From Haemophilus haemolyticus (lineage in GTDB: Bacteria > Pseudomonadota > Gammaproteobacteria > Enterobacterales > Pasteurellaceae): 64,000 nucleotides of DNA. The notes beneath the pieces are model-generated. The model was given only the letters and a program-made list of their open reading frames with translations. It was not told the DNA's origin and did no database searches. A program made the position numbers and the translations under genes. Shown piece by piece: positions 1 through 9,647 of this stretch (its first letter is position 1; the number at the start of each line of letters is the position of its first letter). The stretch is from NCBI RefSeq assembly GCF_001679045.1, contig NZ_LYCK01000012.1, positions 398,549-462,548 on the forward strand, read 5' to 3'.

Positions 1-13
1 TCTGTATTATTAC

Positions 14-2284
14 TTACGCTAATTCCGCACGTAATTTTTTCGTTACATCCACCATCACTTTTAATTGATCGATAGTTTCTGTCCAACCACGTGTTTTTAA
101 ACCGCAGTCTGGATTTACCCATAAGCGTTCTTTTGGAATTACTTTTAACGCTTTGCGTAATAAGTGTTCAATTTCACCTGCGGTTGGTACACGTGGGCTG
201 TGGATATCATATACGCCTGGACCGATGTCATTCGGGTAGTTGAATTTCACGAAGGCATCTAATAATTCCATATCTGAACGTGAAGTTTCGATAGTAATCA
301 CATCCGCATCTAATGCAGCAATCGCTGGTAAGATGTCGTTAAATTCAGAGTAACACATATGAGTGTGAATTTGCGTATCATCTTGCACGCCCATTGAGCT
401 TAAACGGAATGCTTCGCCCGCCCATTGTAAGTATGCATCCCAATCAGCACGTTTAAGCGGTAGCCCTTCACGAATGGCTGGCTCATCGATTTGGATAACT
501 TTAATGCCCGCCGCTTCTAAATCTAACACTTCATCAGATAATGCCACGCCGATTTGTTTACATACGATTGAACGTGGAATATCGTTACGCACGAATGACC
601 ATTGTAAAATAGTCACAGGGCCGGTTAACATCCCTTTCATCACGCGGTTTGTTAAGCTTTGTGCATATTGTGACCAGCGGACTGTCATTGGCTCTGGGCG
701 GGTAACATCACCGTAAATTACTGGTGGTTTTACACAACGTGAACCGTAGCTTTGTACCCAACCAAATTTGGTGAACGCGAAACCATCTAATAATTCCCCA
801 AAGTATTCCACCATGTCGTTACGTTCCGCTTCACCGTGAACTAACACATCTAAATCTAATTCTTCCTGGCGACGTACCACATATTCAATTTCTTTTTTCA
901 TTGCCGCTTCGTAATCTGCAAGAGATAACTCGCCTTTTTTGAAACTTGCACGGGCGTGACGAATTTCAGTAGTTTGCGGGAATGAGCCAATGTTTGTAGT
1001 TGGTAAAAGCGGTAAATTTAACCAGGCATTTTGCTTAACAATACGTTCTGCAAATGGCGATTTACGTTGATCCGCACCTTTTGGCAAGTTTGCTAAACGC
1101 TCAGCCACTTCAGGACGATGAATTTCTTTTGAGGTTGCACGTGCATCTGCTGCCGCTTGGCTTGCATCTAATGCTGCTTGTACAGACGCTCTACCATGAT
1201 TTAATGCTTGTTTTAATACGTTTAATTCTTCTACTTTTTGTAACGTGAACGATAACCAGCTGTAAAGTGCGGTATTTTTTTCTTTTAATTGTACTTCCAC
1301 TTCTAAATCAAATGGGGTGTGCAATAATGAACAGCTTGGTGCAATCCATAAACGCTCGCCTAATTTTGCTTTTAATGGCTCTAATACATCTAACACTTTG
1401 TTTAAGTTTGCACGCCAGATATTACGGCCTTCAATCACACCAGCTGATAACACTTTGCTGTAATCTTCAAATGCCGCTAACTGTTCTGGAGCACGCACTA
1501 AATCTAAATGCAAGCCCGCAACAGGTAAAGCTTTTAATAACTCAGCGTGTTCAGCAACGGAACCAAAATAAGTGGCTAACAATAATTTTGCATTCACTTT
1601 GCTTAATTCAGCATACACAGATTTATAGGCTTCAACCCATTCTGCTGGTAAATCCAATGCTAGTGCAGGTTCATCAATTTGAATCCACTCCGCACCTTCA
1701 GCCACTAATGCGTTTAAGATTTCAACATAAACAGGCACTAATTGATTTAATAAATCGAAACGGTTAAACGCTTCACCTTTTTCTTTACCTAACCATAAGA
1801 ATGTTAATGGGCCAACAATCACCGGTTTGAAGTTTAAACCTAATGCTTTTGCTTCACGGATTTGGTTTACATAATGTGCTGGATTAGCTTTGAATTGTGT
1901 ATTTTTATGAAATTCTGGCACGAGATAATGATAGTTCGTATCGAACCATTTGGTCATTTCAATCGCAAATTGATCTTTGTTACCACGTGCAAGTTGGAAA
2001 TATTGATCAAGGGTTAAATTTTGGCTATCAAAACCAAAACGAGCAGGAATTGCCCCTGTTGCCACTTGTAAATCTAAAATATGATCGTAGAACGTGAAAT
2101 CGCCCACGGCAACGAAATCCGCATTCGCCGCTGCTTGATGTTTCCAGTTCTTTTCACGCAATGCTTTCGCTAAATCTAATAAATCTTGCTCTGCTAATTC
2201 TTTACGCCAATAACGTTCTTGTGCAAATTTTAATTCACGTTTTGCACCCACACGAGGAAAGCCTAAAATATGTGATGTTGTCAT
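14..2284 (-). CDS. metE: Cobalamin-independent methionine synthase MetE
   Basis: Transfers a methyl group from 5-methyltetrahydropteroyl-triglutamate to homocysteine, the last step of methionine synthesis, in the cytosol without B12. The 756-residue product matches the usual length (E. coli 753). The N-terminal half begins with the family signature [15 protein letters not shown]. The C-terminal half carries the zinc and homocysteine ligands: [12 protein letters not shown] (His and Cys), IETSRSD (Glu) and [11 protein letters not shown] (Cys). The start is the ATG at 2284, preceded by a GGGAG Shine-Dalgarno. Tandem met boxes lie about 40 bp upstream, so MetJ control is likely. It is the first gene in the window and is transcribed leftward, downstream of the pepN terminator. 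Confidence 0.97.
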   Translation of the reverse strand: MTTSHILGFPRVGAKRELKFAQERYWRKELAEQDLLDLAKALREKNWKHQAAANADFVAVGDFTFYDHILDLQVATGAIPARFGFDSQNLTLDQYFQLARGNKDQFAIEMTKWFDTNYHYLVPEFHKNTQFKANPAHYVNQIREAKALGLNFKPVIVGPLTFLWLGKEKGEAFNRFDLLNQLVPVYVEILNALVAEGAEWIQIDEPALALDLPAEWVEAYKSVYAELSKVNAKLLLATYFGSVAEHAELLKALPVAGLHLDLVRAPEQLAAFEDYSKVLSAGVIEGRNIWRANLNKVLDVLEPLKAKLGERLWIAPSCSLLHTPFDLEVEVQLKEKNTALYSWLSFTLQKVEELNVLKQALNHGRASVQAALDASQAAADARATSKEIHRPEVAERLANLPKGADQRKSPFAERIVKQNAWLNLPLLPTTNIGSFPQTTEIRHARASFKKGELSLADYEAAMKKEIEYVVRRQEELDLDVLVHGEAERNDMVEYFGELLDGFAFTKFGWVQSYGSRCVKPPVIYGDVTRPEPMTVRWSQYAQSLTNRVMKGMLTGPVTILQWSFVRNDIPRSIVCKQIGVALSDEVLDLEAAGIKVIQIDEPAIREGLPLKRADWDAYLQWAGEAFRLSSMGVQDDTQIHTHMCYSEFNDILPAIAALDADVITIETSRSDMELLDAFVKFNYPNDIGPGVYDIHSPRVPTAGEIEHLLRKALKVIPKERLWVNPDCGLKTRGWTETIDQLKVMVDVTKKLRAELA

Positions 2285-2321
2285 AATAACTCCCGTTTTA
2301 AAGTAATCTTCTTAATCATTT

Positions 2322-2345
2322 AGACGGCTAAACGTCTGTACGGGT
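2322..2345 (-). promoter_or_regulatory. Probable MetJ operator (tandem met boxes) for metE
   Basis: Two adjacent 8-mers, agacggct (2322-2329) and aaacgtct (2330-2337), each match the palindromic met box AGACGTCT at 7 of 8 positions. A weaker third copy, gtacgggt (2338-2345), follows. A CTATAC -10-like sequence lies at 2344-2349 on the minus strand, so a bound MetJ would cover the start of transcription. MetJ needs at least two adjacent boxes, and that is met here. The assignment rests on motif match and position only. Confidence 0.6.
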
Positions 2346-2436
2346 ATAGAATGCGCCATCTTAGTGTATTATGCAAACTTATTATTTTCAGGATTTGTAT
2401 GAAATAAATTAATACTTAAACCGCGTATAAAACAAA

Positions 2437-2460
2437 GGGGCATACTAAATGCCCCAAAAA
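2437..2460 (-). terminator. Intrinsic terminator downstream of pepN
   Basis: A 7-bp stem, ggggcat (2437-2443) with atgcccc (2449-2455), has a 5-nt loop. Read leftward it is followed by a T-rich run (TTTGTTTT). It lies about 125 bp past the pepN stop and before the metE promoter, so it separates the two genes. The rest of 2285-2581 shows no gene. Confidence 0.65.
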
Positions 2461-2581
2461 CTATTGCAAAATTTACCGTACTTTTAACCATATTTTAAAG
2501 ATTTGGCTTTAGGTGATTTCATTTTCAGCTGGCTACAAATTGTAGACAACTCATTTCCTCTTTTACGCACATTTACGCCAC

Positions 2582-5191
2582 CTACTGCAACGCTTTCTCA
2601 ATTTTTTCAAATAAATCTTTTGAAAGATTTTCTACAATGCTTAGGCGTTCTAAAGCACGTTTCATCAACGTTTGGCGTTGGGCATCAAAGCGAGAAAAAC
2701 GAATTAATGGCTCAATTAAGCGTGCAGCTACTTGCGGATTACTTTCATTTAAACGGATTAAAACATCCGTTAAGAAACGATAGCCTGCTCCGCTTACATT
2801 GTGGAAGGCTTTTAAGTTGTGATTAGCAAAACTGCCAATTAATGAACGTAAACGGTTTGGATTGTTGAAGTTAAAACTTGAGTGATCCATTAATAACTGA
2901 ATAATTTCCAATACATTTTCATCTGGACGAGTGGCTTGTAATGCAAACCATTTATCCATCACTAATCCATCGTGTTGCCATTTTTGTTCAAAATCAGCTA
3001 ATAATGCATCTCTGCAAGGTAATGCCGCTTTAGTTGCAACACTTAATGCAGCCAAGGTATCTGTCATATTATTCGCATTATTGTAGTGTTTTTGAACTAA
3101 GTTGTTACCCAAATTGGTGTAAGCCAAATAAGTTAAACAAAGATTACGCATTGCACGTAAGGCGATGTCTTGCTGTGTAACTTGATATTCATCAAGGCGA
3201 ATATGGGTATAAACACGCAAGAAATCATCTTTTAAAGTCTCGGCAATTTGCGCTTGCATAAATGCTCTTGCGGCTGAAATGCCATCAGGATCGATAGTTT
3301 TGAAACCTTCAGCAAATTCCATTTCTTTTGGAAGGGTGAGAATTAATGTTGCCAGTTCAATATCTTTCTCATAATGATTCAGAACATAAGAAAGTGCGGT
3401 CAACATTTCAGGGGAAATTTCTAGTGGCTCGCCTTGTTGGAAACTCACAACATTACGACGTAATTCTTGCGTAAATAACATTTGTGCCGCATCCCAACGG
3501 ATAAACTGATTATCTGCAAATTTCAGCAAGCCTAATAACTGCTCGGTTTTGTAATCATAATCCAGTTTTACCGGCGCGGAGAAATCACATAACAATGCTG
3601 GAATTGGGCGACCATAAATGCCATGAAACTCAAAGACTTGGTCTTTTTCAGTGACATTTAATACATCACTCAACAATTCACCATTATGTTGTAGCATTTG
3701 TTTTGTGCCATTCGCGTCATAAAGCGCCACTTTTAATGGAATATGTAAATTCACTTTTTCCATTTGATCGGCGGTTGGCGGTGTGGATTGTGAAACCGTT
3801 AAACGATAAGTATGCGTTTTTTCGTCATACGCATCGCTAATCAATAATTCTGGCGTACCCGATTGACTATACCAACGACGGAATTGGTTTAAATCGAGGT
3901 TATTTGCACGTTCCATAGCAGAAACAAAATCTTCGCAGGTTGCCGCTTTGCCATCGTTTTCAGCAATATAAAGTTGCATCCCTTTTTGGAAACCTTGCTC
4001 ACCTAATAAAGTGTGCAACATACGAATGACTTCAGCCCCTTTTTCATATACTGTCACCGTGTAAAAGTTATTCATTTCAATCACTTTCTCAGGGCGAATT
4101 GGGTGTGACATTGGGCTTGAATCTTCGGCAAATTGCACGGTGCGTAAAAATTTCACATTATTAATGCGATTCACGGCACGCGAACCTGTATCTGAAGAAA
4201 ATTCTTGATCACGGAAAACCGTTAAGCCTTCTTTCAAACTTAATTGGAACCAATCTCGGCAGGTTACACGGTTGCCTGTCCAGTTATGAAAATATTCGTG
4301 TGCAATCACACTTTCAATAGCAAGATAATCCTCATCTGTTGCCGTTTGTGGATTGGCCAACACGAATTTAGAGTTAAAGATATTTAACCCTTTATTTTCC
4401 ATTGCGCCCATATTGAAGAAATCGACGGCAACGATCATGTAAATATCTAAGTCATATTCTAAATTAAAGCGATCTTCATCCCATTTCATCGCTTTTTTCA
4501 GACTTTCCATTGCCCAAGTTGCACGGTTAAGATTGCCACGATCCACATAAAGCTCTAACGCAACTTCTCGCCCACTTTTGGTGATGAATTTATCTTGTAA
4601 TAAATCAAAATTCCCTGCCACTAAAGCAAATAAATAGCTTGGTTTCGGGAATGGATCGTTCCATTCCACCCAATGGCGACCATCTTCTAATTCACCACTT
4701 GCAATGCGATTACCATTAGAAAGTAAGAATGGATATTTGGTTTTATCTGCCGTAATTTTAGTTGTGTAACGCGCTAACACATCAGGACGATCAAGCATAT
4801 AAGTGATTTGACGAAAACCTTCCGCCTCGCATTGCGTACAAATACCTTCTCCAGATTGATAAAGCCCCTGTAATGAAGTGTTTTCGACTGGCACAAGGAA
4901 GGTCACAATTTCAAGTTCAAATTCTTCCGCACTTTTACCTTTTAAATCGAGCGTTAAACTCTCGCCATCTTGTTGATAAGCAGAAAATGGCTCACCATTA
5001 AATTTAATAGAGGAAAACTGGAAACTATGCCCATCTAAACGTAAAGAAGTCGCTTCATCATTTAAGCGTTGGAATTTTGTGGTTGCGGTCACCACAGTAT
5101 GTTTAGGATCAAGTTGAAAATCTAAATAAACGTCTGTGACAGTAAAATCTGGTTGTTTGTAATCTTTTCTATATTTTGCTTTGGCTAACAT
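2582..5191 (-). CDS. pepN: Aminopeptidase N (M1 family zinc metallopeptidase)
   Basis: Broad-specificity cytosolic aminopeptidase that finishes peptide breakdown. The 869-residue protein has the M1 exopeptidase motif GAMEN followed by the zinc site HEYFHNWTGNRVT (HEXXH) with the third ligand Glu about 20 residues later in LKEGLTVFRDQEF. It is close to E. coli PepN (870 residues) in length and in motif position (around residue 295). A Tyr in the substrate-binding segment FYTVTVYEKGAEV is also present. It is a single-gene unit divergent from purE; the 159-bp gap upstream contains the purE promoter and PurR operator. Confidence 0.97.
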   Translation of the reverse strand: MLAKAKYRKDYKQPDFTVTDVYLDFQLDPKHTVVTATTKFQRLNDEATSLRLDGHSFQFSSIKFNGEPFSAYQQDGESLTLDLKGKSAEEFELEIVTFLVPVENTSLQGLYQSGEGICTQCEAEGFRQITYMLDRPDVLARYTTKITADKTKYPFLLSNGNRIASGELEDGRHWVEWNDPFPKPSYLFALVAGNFDLLQDKFITKSGREVALELYVDRGNLNRATWAMESLKKAMKWDEDRFNLEYDLDIYMIVAVDFFNMGAMENKGLNIFNSKFVLANPQTATDEDYLAIESVIAHEYFHNWTGNRVTCRDWFQLSLKEGLTVFRDQEFSSDTGSRAVNRINNVKFLRTVQFAEDSSPMSHPIRPEKVIEMNNFYTVTVYEKGAEVIRMLHTLLGEQGFQKGMQLYIAENDGKAATCEDFVSAMERANNLDLNQFRRWYSQSGTPELLISDAYDEKTHTYRLTVSQSTPPTADQMEKVNLHIPLKVALYDANGTKQMLQHNGELLSDVLNVTEKDQVFEFHGIYGRPIPALLCDFSAPVKLDYDYKTEQLLGLLKFADNQFIRWDAAQMLFTQELRRNVVSFQQGEPLEISPEMLTALSYVLNHYEKDIELATLILTLPKEMEFAEGFKTIDPDGISAARAFMQAQIAETLKDDFLRVYTHIRLDEYQVTQQDIALRAMRNLCLTYLAYTNLGNNLVQKHYNNANNMTDTLAALSVATKAALPCRDALLADFEQKWQHDGLVMDKWFALQATRPDENVLEIIQLLMDHSSFNFNNPNRLRSLIGSFANHNLKAFHNVSGAGYRFLTDVLIRLNESNPQVAARLIEPLIRFSRFDAQRQTLMKRALERLSIVENLSKDLFEKIEKALQ

Positions 5192-5274
5192 AATTTGCCC
5201 TATTCTATAAAAATTGTGCTTAGGATAAAATTTTATCCTTAAAGTTGCAATGGTATTTTCCTATAAAACCCATT

Positions 5275-5290
5275 TAGCAAACGTTTGCCT
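5275..5290 (+). promoter_or_regulatory. PurR operator upstream of purEK
   Basis: tagcaaacgtttgcct matches the 16-bp PurR consensus (ANGCAANCGNTTNCNT) at every fixed position except the first. It overlaps the probable -35 of the purE promoter. This is the classic arrangement for purine repression of purEK in gamma-proteobacteria. Confidence 0.85.
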
Positions 5291-5314
5291 GACATGTGTA
5301 AGATGTGCTATTCT
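5285..5314 (+). promoter_or_regulatory. Probable purE promoter
   Basis: A TTGCCT -35-like hexamer (5285-5290) and TATTCT -10 (5309-5314) are separated by 18 bp and lie 37 bp upstream of the purE ATG. The -35 is inside the PurR box, so repressor binding would exclude RNA polymerase. Confidence 0.6.
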
Positions 5315-5350
5315 ACGCCACGTTTTTAATTAAAAAATTGAGAAAATAGC

Positions 5351-5845
5351 ATGTCAAAAACTGCACAAATTGCCGTTGTGATGGGTTCCAAAAGCGATTG
5401 GGCTACCATGCAAGAGGCAACTCAGATTTTAGATGAATTAAAAGTACCTTATCATGTGGAAGTCGTCTCGGCTCATCGTACGCCTGATAAACTTTTTGAA
5501 TTTGCCGAAAATGCACAAAAAAATGGTTACAAAATAATTATTGCTGGTGCGGGCGGTGCGGCACATTTACCCGGTATGATCGCAGCGAAAACACTTGTGC
5601 CAGTGCTGGGCGTACCAGTAAAAAGTTCTATGTTAAGTGGTGTGGATAGCCTTTATTCAATTGTGCAAATGCCAAAAGGAATCCCAGTCGGAACATTGGC
5701 TATTGGCCCTGCGGGCGCGGCAAACGCAGGATTGTTAGCCGCCCAAATTCTAGCAGGTTGGGATGCAGAATTGCTTTCACGCTTGCAATCTTTCCGTGAA
5801 AGCCAAACTCATGCTGTACTGGACAATCCCGATCCACGCACATAA
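5351..5845 (+). CDS. purE: N5-carboxyaminoimidazole ribonucleotide mutase PurE
   Basis: Converts N5-CAIR to 4-carboxy-AIR in de novo purine synthesis, acting directly after PurK. The 164-residue class I PurE has the nucleotide-binding GSKSD (residues 12-16) and the SAHRTP segment with the catalytic His (His42). [11 protein letters not shown] lies near residue 75. It is the first gene of the purEK pair. A strong hairpin built from two inverted uptake signals separates it from purK, so purK expression probably depends on read-through. Confidence 0.97.
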   Translation: MSKTAQIAVVMGSKSDWATMQEATQILDELKVPYHVEVVSAHRTPDKLFEFAENAQKNGYKIIIAGAGGAAHLPGMIAAKTLVPVLGVPVKSSMLSGVDSLYSIVQMPKGIPVGTLAIGPAGAANAGLLAAQILAGWDAELLSRLQSFRESQTHAVLDNPDPRT

Positions 5846-5862
5846 AAATTTCTTCAGTTCTG

Positions 5863-5892
5863 ACCGCACTTTTAAAGTGCGGTTGTTTTTTT
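5863..5892 (+). terminator. Inverted uptake-signal hairpin between purE and purK
   Basis: ACCGCACTTT and AAAGTGCGGT (5863-5883) form a near loop-free stem followed by TGTTTTTTT. It has the form of an intrinsic terminator but sits between two genes that normally share one transcript. Confidence 0.7.
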
Positions 5893-5914
5893 CGTAAATT
5901 TAACGAGAAATATT

Positions 5915-7003
5915 ATGCAAAACTTCACCTTATACCCAACCGTTTATGTACTTGGCAACGGACAACTCGGCAGAATGTTACGTTACGCAGGCGCACCTTT
6001 AGATATTTATGTTGAACCCTTAGCCTTCAATGCGCCAGTTTTTGACTTACCTGAAAATGCGATCATTACGGCGGAAATTGAACGCTGGGAAAAAACGCCT
6101 TTGACTGAATTACTCGGTAATCATAAAAACTTCGTCAATCAACATGTATTTGGATTATTGGCCGATCGTTTTACGCAAAAATCCTTGCTTGATGAGCTAA
6201 ATCTTTCTACCTCACCTTGGTGTTTATTAAAAGATAAAACGCAGTGGAATGATGTTTTCCAAACCGTTGGCGAGAAAGTCGTCGTTAAACGCAGAACCGG
6301 CGGATATGATGGACGTGGTCAATGGATTATCAGCAATGAAAACAAAGCGGACATCACCGATGACTTATTTGGTGAAGTGATCGCAGAAAAATTTATTCCT
6401 TTCGATTATGAAGTTTCTATTGTAGGCGCAAGATTTAAAAATGGTGAAAAACGTTTTTATCCCGTTACACATAACCTGCAACAAAACGGTATTTTGCGTT
6501 ACAGCGTGGTTGATATTGCGTTTCCTCAACAATCTGCACAACAAAAGCAAGCAGAAGCCATGCTCAGCAAAATTATGGATAAATTAGGCTATGTGGGTGT
6601 AATGGCAATGGAATGTTTTGTTGTAGGCGACAAATTACTGATTAACGAACTTGCGCCTCGCGTACATAACAGTGGGCATTGGACACAACTGGGATGTGCT
6701 ATTAGTCAATTTGAATTACATTTACGTGCGCTACTTGATTTGCCAACACCTGAATTACAAACATTCGCCCCTAGTGTAATGGTGAATTTAATCGGCACAA
6801 ACCATAATCCCAAATGGCTTAATACACCGTTTGCACAACTTCATTGGTACGGTAAAGAAGTAAGAGCTGGGCGTAAGGTTGGGCATATCAATCTTTCTCA
6901 TCCTAATAAAGCGGTCATTATTCAGCAATTAGAAAAACTCCGCACTGAGTTACCAGAAGATTATCAATCTGGATTAAATTGGGCGATTGAAAAACTAAAA
7001 TAA
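5915..7003 (+). CDS. purK: N5-carboxyaminoimidazole ribonucleotide synthetase PurK
   Basis: ATP-grasp enzyme that carboxylates AIR with bicarbonate and ATP to give N5-CAIR, the substrate of PurE. The 362-residue protein (E. coli 355) starts with the dinucleotide-fold signature YVLGNGQLGRMLRYAGAPL. It carries VVKRRTGGYDGRGQW (ATP-binding lysine and glycine-rich loop) and the ATP-grasp metal site NELAPRVHNSGHWTQ. It starts 69 bp after purE, beyond the terminator-like hairpin. I see no clear separate promoter in that gap. Confidence 0.96.
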   Translation: MQNFTLYPTVYVLGNGQLGRMLRYAGAPLDIYVEPLAFNAPVFDLPENAIITAEIERWEKTPLTELLGNHKNFVNQHVFGLLADRFTQKSLLDELNLSTSPWCLLKDKTQWNDVFQTVGEKVVVKRRTGGYDGRGQWIISNENKADITDDLFGEVIAEKFIPFDYEVSIVGARFKNGEKRFYPVTHNLQQNGILRYSVVDIAFPQQSAQQKQAEAMLSKIMDKLGYVGVMAMECFVVGDKLLINELAPRVHNSGHWTQLGCAISQFELHLRALLDLPTPELQTFAPSVMVNLIGTNHNPKWLNTPFAQLHWYGKEVRAGRKVGHINLSHPNKAVIIQQLEKLRTELPEDYQSGLNWAIEKLK

Positions 7004-7014
7004 TGTAAAAAATG

Positions 7015-7060
7015 ACCGCACTTTTTGATGAATATTTAAAAATATCAAAGTGCGGTTAAT
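7015..7060. terminator. Terminator hairpin after purK
   Basis: ACCGCACTTT (7015-7024) pairs with AAAGTGCGGT (7047-7056), with extra pairing inside (aatattt / aaatatt). It is followed by TAATTTTTAT. This is another inverted uptake-signal pair used as a gene end. Confidence 0.65.
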
Positions 7061-7142
7061 TTTTATAAAAATCTTTCTTGATAAAATAAAACGGCTGAAG
7101 TATAAAATTATCCACCACACAACACATACATAAGGAAAAGCT

Positions 7143-8333
7143 ATGTTTGAACATATCAAAGCGGCACCAGCCGATCCTATCTTAGGCTTAGGCGAAGCAT
7201 TCAAATCTGAAACGCGTGAAAATAAAATCAATTTAGGTATTGGCGTTTATAAAGATGCGCAAGGCACAACCCCGATTATGCGTGCGGTCAAAGAAGCAGA
7301 AAAACGCTTATTTGATAACGAAAAAACGAAGAATTATCTGACTATCGATGGTATTGCGGATTATAACGAACGAACAAAAGCGCTACTTTTCGGTAAAGAT
7401 TCTGAAATCATTAAATCTAATCGTGCGAGAACAGTACAAAGTTTAGGCGGAACAGGTGCATTACGCATTGCGGCTGAATTTATTAAACGTCAAACCAAAG
7501 CACAAAATGTTTGGATCAGCACACCAACATGGCCAAATCACAATGCCATTTTCAATGCTGTCGGCATGACGATTCGTGAATATCGTTATTATGATGCTGA
7601 ACGTAAAGCCCTTTATTGGGAACATTTACTCGAAGATTTAAGCCAAGCAAGCGAAGGTGATGTGGTGCTTTTACACGGTTGCTGCCACAACCCAACTGGT
7701 ATTGATCCAACCCCTGAACAATGGCAAGAATTAGCTACACTTTCGGCAAAAAATGGCTGGTTACCACTCTTTGACTTTGCTTATCAAGGTTTAGCCAATG
7801 GCTTAGATGAAGATGCTTACGGTTTACGTGCTTTTGCGGCAAACCACAAAGAATTATTAGTAGCAAGTTCATTCTCGAAAAACTTTGGTTTATACAATGA
7901 GCGTGTAGGTGCCTTTACCCTTGTGGCTGAAAATGCAGAAATTGCTTCCACCGCTTTAACACAGGTGAAATCAATTATTCGTACACTCTACTCTAACCCT
8001 GCATCTCACGGTGGAGCGACCGTAGCAACAGTGTTAAATGATCCGAAACTTCGTCAAGAATGGGAAAATGAATTAACTGAAATGCGTGAACGTATCAAAA
8101 AAATGCGTCATTTATTCGTTCAGTTATTAAAAGAATACGGTGCAGAGCAAGATTTCAGCTTTATCATGGAACAAAACGGTATGTTCTCTTTCAGCGGCTT
8201 ATCACCTGAACAAGTTGATCGCTTAAAAGAAGAATTTGCGATTTACGCTGTTCGTTCTGGTCGTATCAATGTGGCGGGTATTACTGAAGATAATATTCGT
8301 TATTTATGTGAAAGCATTGTGAAAGTGCTTTAA
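7143..8333 (+). CDS. aspC: Aspartate aminotransferase (PLP-dependent)
   Basis: Interconverts aspartate and 2-oxoglutarate with oxaloacetate and glutamate, and also acts on aromatic amino acids, in the cytosol. The 396-residue protein has exactly the length of E. coli AspC and begins [20 protein letters not shown]. The PLP lysine lies in [15 protein letters not shown] (near 246), with [13 protein letters not shown] and the substrate Arg region near the C terminus ([12 protein letters not shown]). It is a monocistronic unit flanked by uptake-signal hairpins on both sides. TyrB is an alternative name for the wider family, but the sequence is closer to AspC. Confidence 0.94.
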   Translation: MFEHIKAAPADPILGLGEAFKSETRENKINLGIGVYKDAQGTTPIMRAVKEAEKRLFDNEKTKNYLTIDGIADYNERTKALLFGKDSEIIKSNRARTVQSLGGTGALRIAAEFIKRQTKAQNVWISTPTWPNHNAIFNAVGMTIREYRYYDAERKALYWEHLLEDLSQASEGDVVLLHGCCHNPTGIDPTPEQWQELATLSAKNGWLPLFDFAYQGLANGLDEDAYGLRAFAANHKELLVASSFSKNFGLYNERVGAFTLVAENAEIASTALTQVKSIIRTLYSNPASHGGATVATVLNDPKLRQEWENELTEMRERIKKMRHLFVQLLKEYGAEQDFSFIMEQNGMFSFSGLSPEQVDRLKEEFAIYAVRSGRINVAGITEDNIRYLCESIVKVL

Positions 8334-8343
8334 TTCATAAAAA

Positions 8344-8376
8344 GCAAAAGTGCGGTTAAGTTTAACCGCACTTTGC
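8344..8376. terminator. Bidirectional terminator between aspC and moaE
   Basis: A long near-perfect palindrome (arms gcaaa-GTGCGGTTAA and TTAACCGCACTTTGC) lies between the convergent aspC and moaE stops. It is an inverted uptake-signal pair. Confidence 0.75.
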
Positions 8377-8378
8377 CA

Positions 8379-8831
8379 TTACCACTTCTCTAACGCTTCT
8401 TTATCGCTTTCTCTCGCTTCAATCCAACGTTCACCTTGATCAGTTTGTTCTTTTTTCCAGAACGGCGCTTTGGATTTTAAGAAGTCCATAATAAATTCAT
8501 TAGCATGGTAGGCATCACCTCGGTGAGCAGAACTGATGCCGACTAAAACAATTTCATCGCCGGTATGTAAAAGTCCCACACGATGAATTACAGATACTCG
8601 CTGGATATCCCAACGCGCTTTCGCCTGTTCTACAATTTCACGTAAGGCTTTTTCTGTCATTGCAGGATAATGTTCTAAGTATAAACTGGATACCTCATCG
8701 CCTAAATTAAGATCCCGTACTTTACCCACGAAAATAACCGTTGCGCCAACCGAATGTTGCTCAGATAGCCATTGGTAAACGGCATTTTGATCAAAAGGTT
8801 GTTCTTGTACTGAAATTTGAATATCAGCCAT
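8379..8831 (-). CDS. moaE: Molybdopterin synthase catalytic (large) subunit MoaE
   Basis: Transfers sulfur from the MoaD thiocarboxylate to cyclic pyranopterin monophosphate, making molybdopterin. The 150-residue protein shows VGKVRDLN, LYLEHYPAMTEKAL, the RVSVIHRVGLLHTGDEIVLVGISSAHR segment and KSKAPFWKKE with the conserved active-site lysines. The ATG directly abuts the moaD stop codon, consistent with coupled translation of the two subunits. It is the last gene of moaACDE. Confidence 0.96.
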   Translation of the reverse strand: MADIQISVQEQPFDQNAVYQWLSEQHSVGATVIFVGKVRDLNLGDEVSSLYLEHYPAMTEKALREIVEQAKARWDIQRVSVIHRVGLLHTGDEIVLVGISSAHRGDAYHANEFIMDFLKSKAPFWKKEQTDQGERWIEARESDKEALEKW

Positions 8832-9077
8832 TTAGCCTCCTGTTACCGGTGGGAAAAACGCAATTTCATCCCCATTTTTGACCGCACTTTCTAACGGCGT
8901 CAAAGTTTGATTAATCGCTACTAAAAGCTTCCCTTCTTCAAGTGCCAATGCCCACTTATCGCCTTTTTGAGCAAGATGTTCACGCACTGCTTCCGCAGTG
9001 GCAAAATCATCTTCTAATTGAATGGAATCAACGCCAATTAATTCGCGAGTTTGAGCAAAAAATAAAACATTTAACAT
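8832..9077 (-). CDS. moaD: Molybdopterin synthase sulfur-carrier subunit MoaD
   Basis: Ubiquitin-like sulfur carrier whose C-terminal Gly-Gly is adenylated by MoeB and turned into a thiocarboxylate for MoaE. I use the internal ATG at 9077 (81 residues, MLNVLFFAQTREL). The longer reading frame adds a basic stretch with no family similarity and overlaps moaC. The protein ends FPPVTGG, with the required terminal GG. It starts just before the moaC stop is cleared and abuts moaE. Confidence 0.95.
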   Translation of the reverse strand: MLNVLFFAQTRELIGVDSIQLEDDFATAEAVREHLAQKGDKWALALEEGKLLVAINQTLTPLESAVKNGDEIAFFPPVTGG

Positions 9078-9078
9078 C

Positions 9079-9561
9079 TTATTTTTCCTCCGCAATAAAA
9101 TGACCGGATTTTCCACCGCTCTTTTCTAACAGGCGAACGTGCTCAATCACCATGTCTTTTTGTACGGCTTTACACATATCGTAAATGGTTAAGGCTGCTA
9201 CGCTTGCTGCCGTTAATGCTTCCATTTCTACGCCGGTTTTTCCGGTTAATTTACAAAGAGATTGAATACGAACTTGATTGGTTTCAAGTAACGGTTCTAA
9301 ATTCACTTCCACTTTAGAAAGTAACAATGGATGGCAAAGCGGGATAAGTTCCCAAGTACGTTTTGCCGCTTGAATACCTGCAATACGTGCTGTAGCAAAT
9401 ACATCGCCTTTGTGATGTTTGCCTTCCACGATCATAGCAAGGGTTTCTTTTGACATGGTGACAATGGCTTCAGCACGAGCTTCACGAACAGTCTCTGCTT
9501 TTGCAGAAACATCCACCATATTGGCTTCGCCTTGAGAATTGATATGCGTAAATGTAGTCAT
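9079..9561 (-). CDS. moaC: Cyclic pyranopterin monophosphate synthase MoaC
   Basis: With MoaA, converts GTP to cyclic pyranopterin monophosphate, the first step of molybdenum-cofactor synthesis. The ATG at 9561 gives 160 residues starting [21 protein letters not shown], the usual length and start; an in-frame ATG at 9630 would add an unrelated leader. Conserved segments are [40 protein letters not shown] and the C-terminal KSGGKSGHF. It lies 86 bp after moaA and overlaps nothing. Confidence 0.96.
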   Translation of the reverse strand: MTTFTHINSQGEANMVDVSAKAETVREARAEAIVTMSKETLAMIVEGKHHKGDVFATARIAGIQAAKRTWELIPLCHPLLLSKVEVNLEPLLETNQVRIQSLCKLTGKTGVEMEALTAASVAALTIYDMCKAVQKDMVIEHVRLLEKSGGKSGHFIAEEK

Positions 9562-9647
9562 AATAAAATAAAGTGCGGTTAAAATATTAAATGTTTTACA
9601 TGTGTGGCAAAGAAAATAAGTGAATAGCAAAATTCACCTATTTTCTT

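Noticed and set aside
2503..2826. 107-codon plus-strand frame at the end of pepN
   Set aside because: It overlaps pepN antisense and has no ribosome site or recognisable domain.
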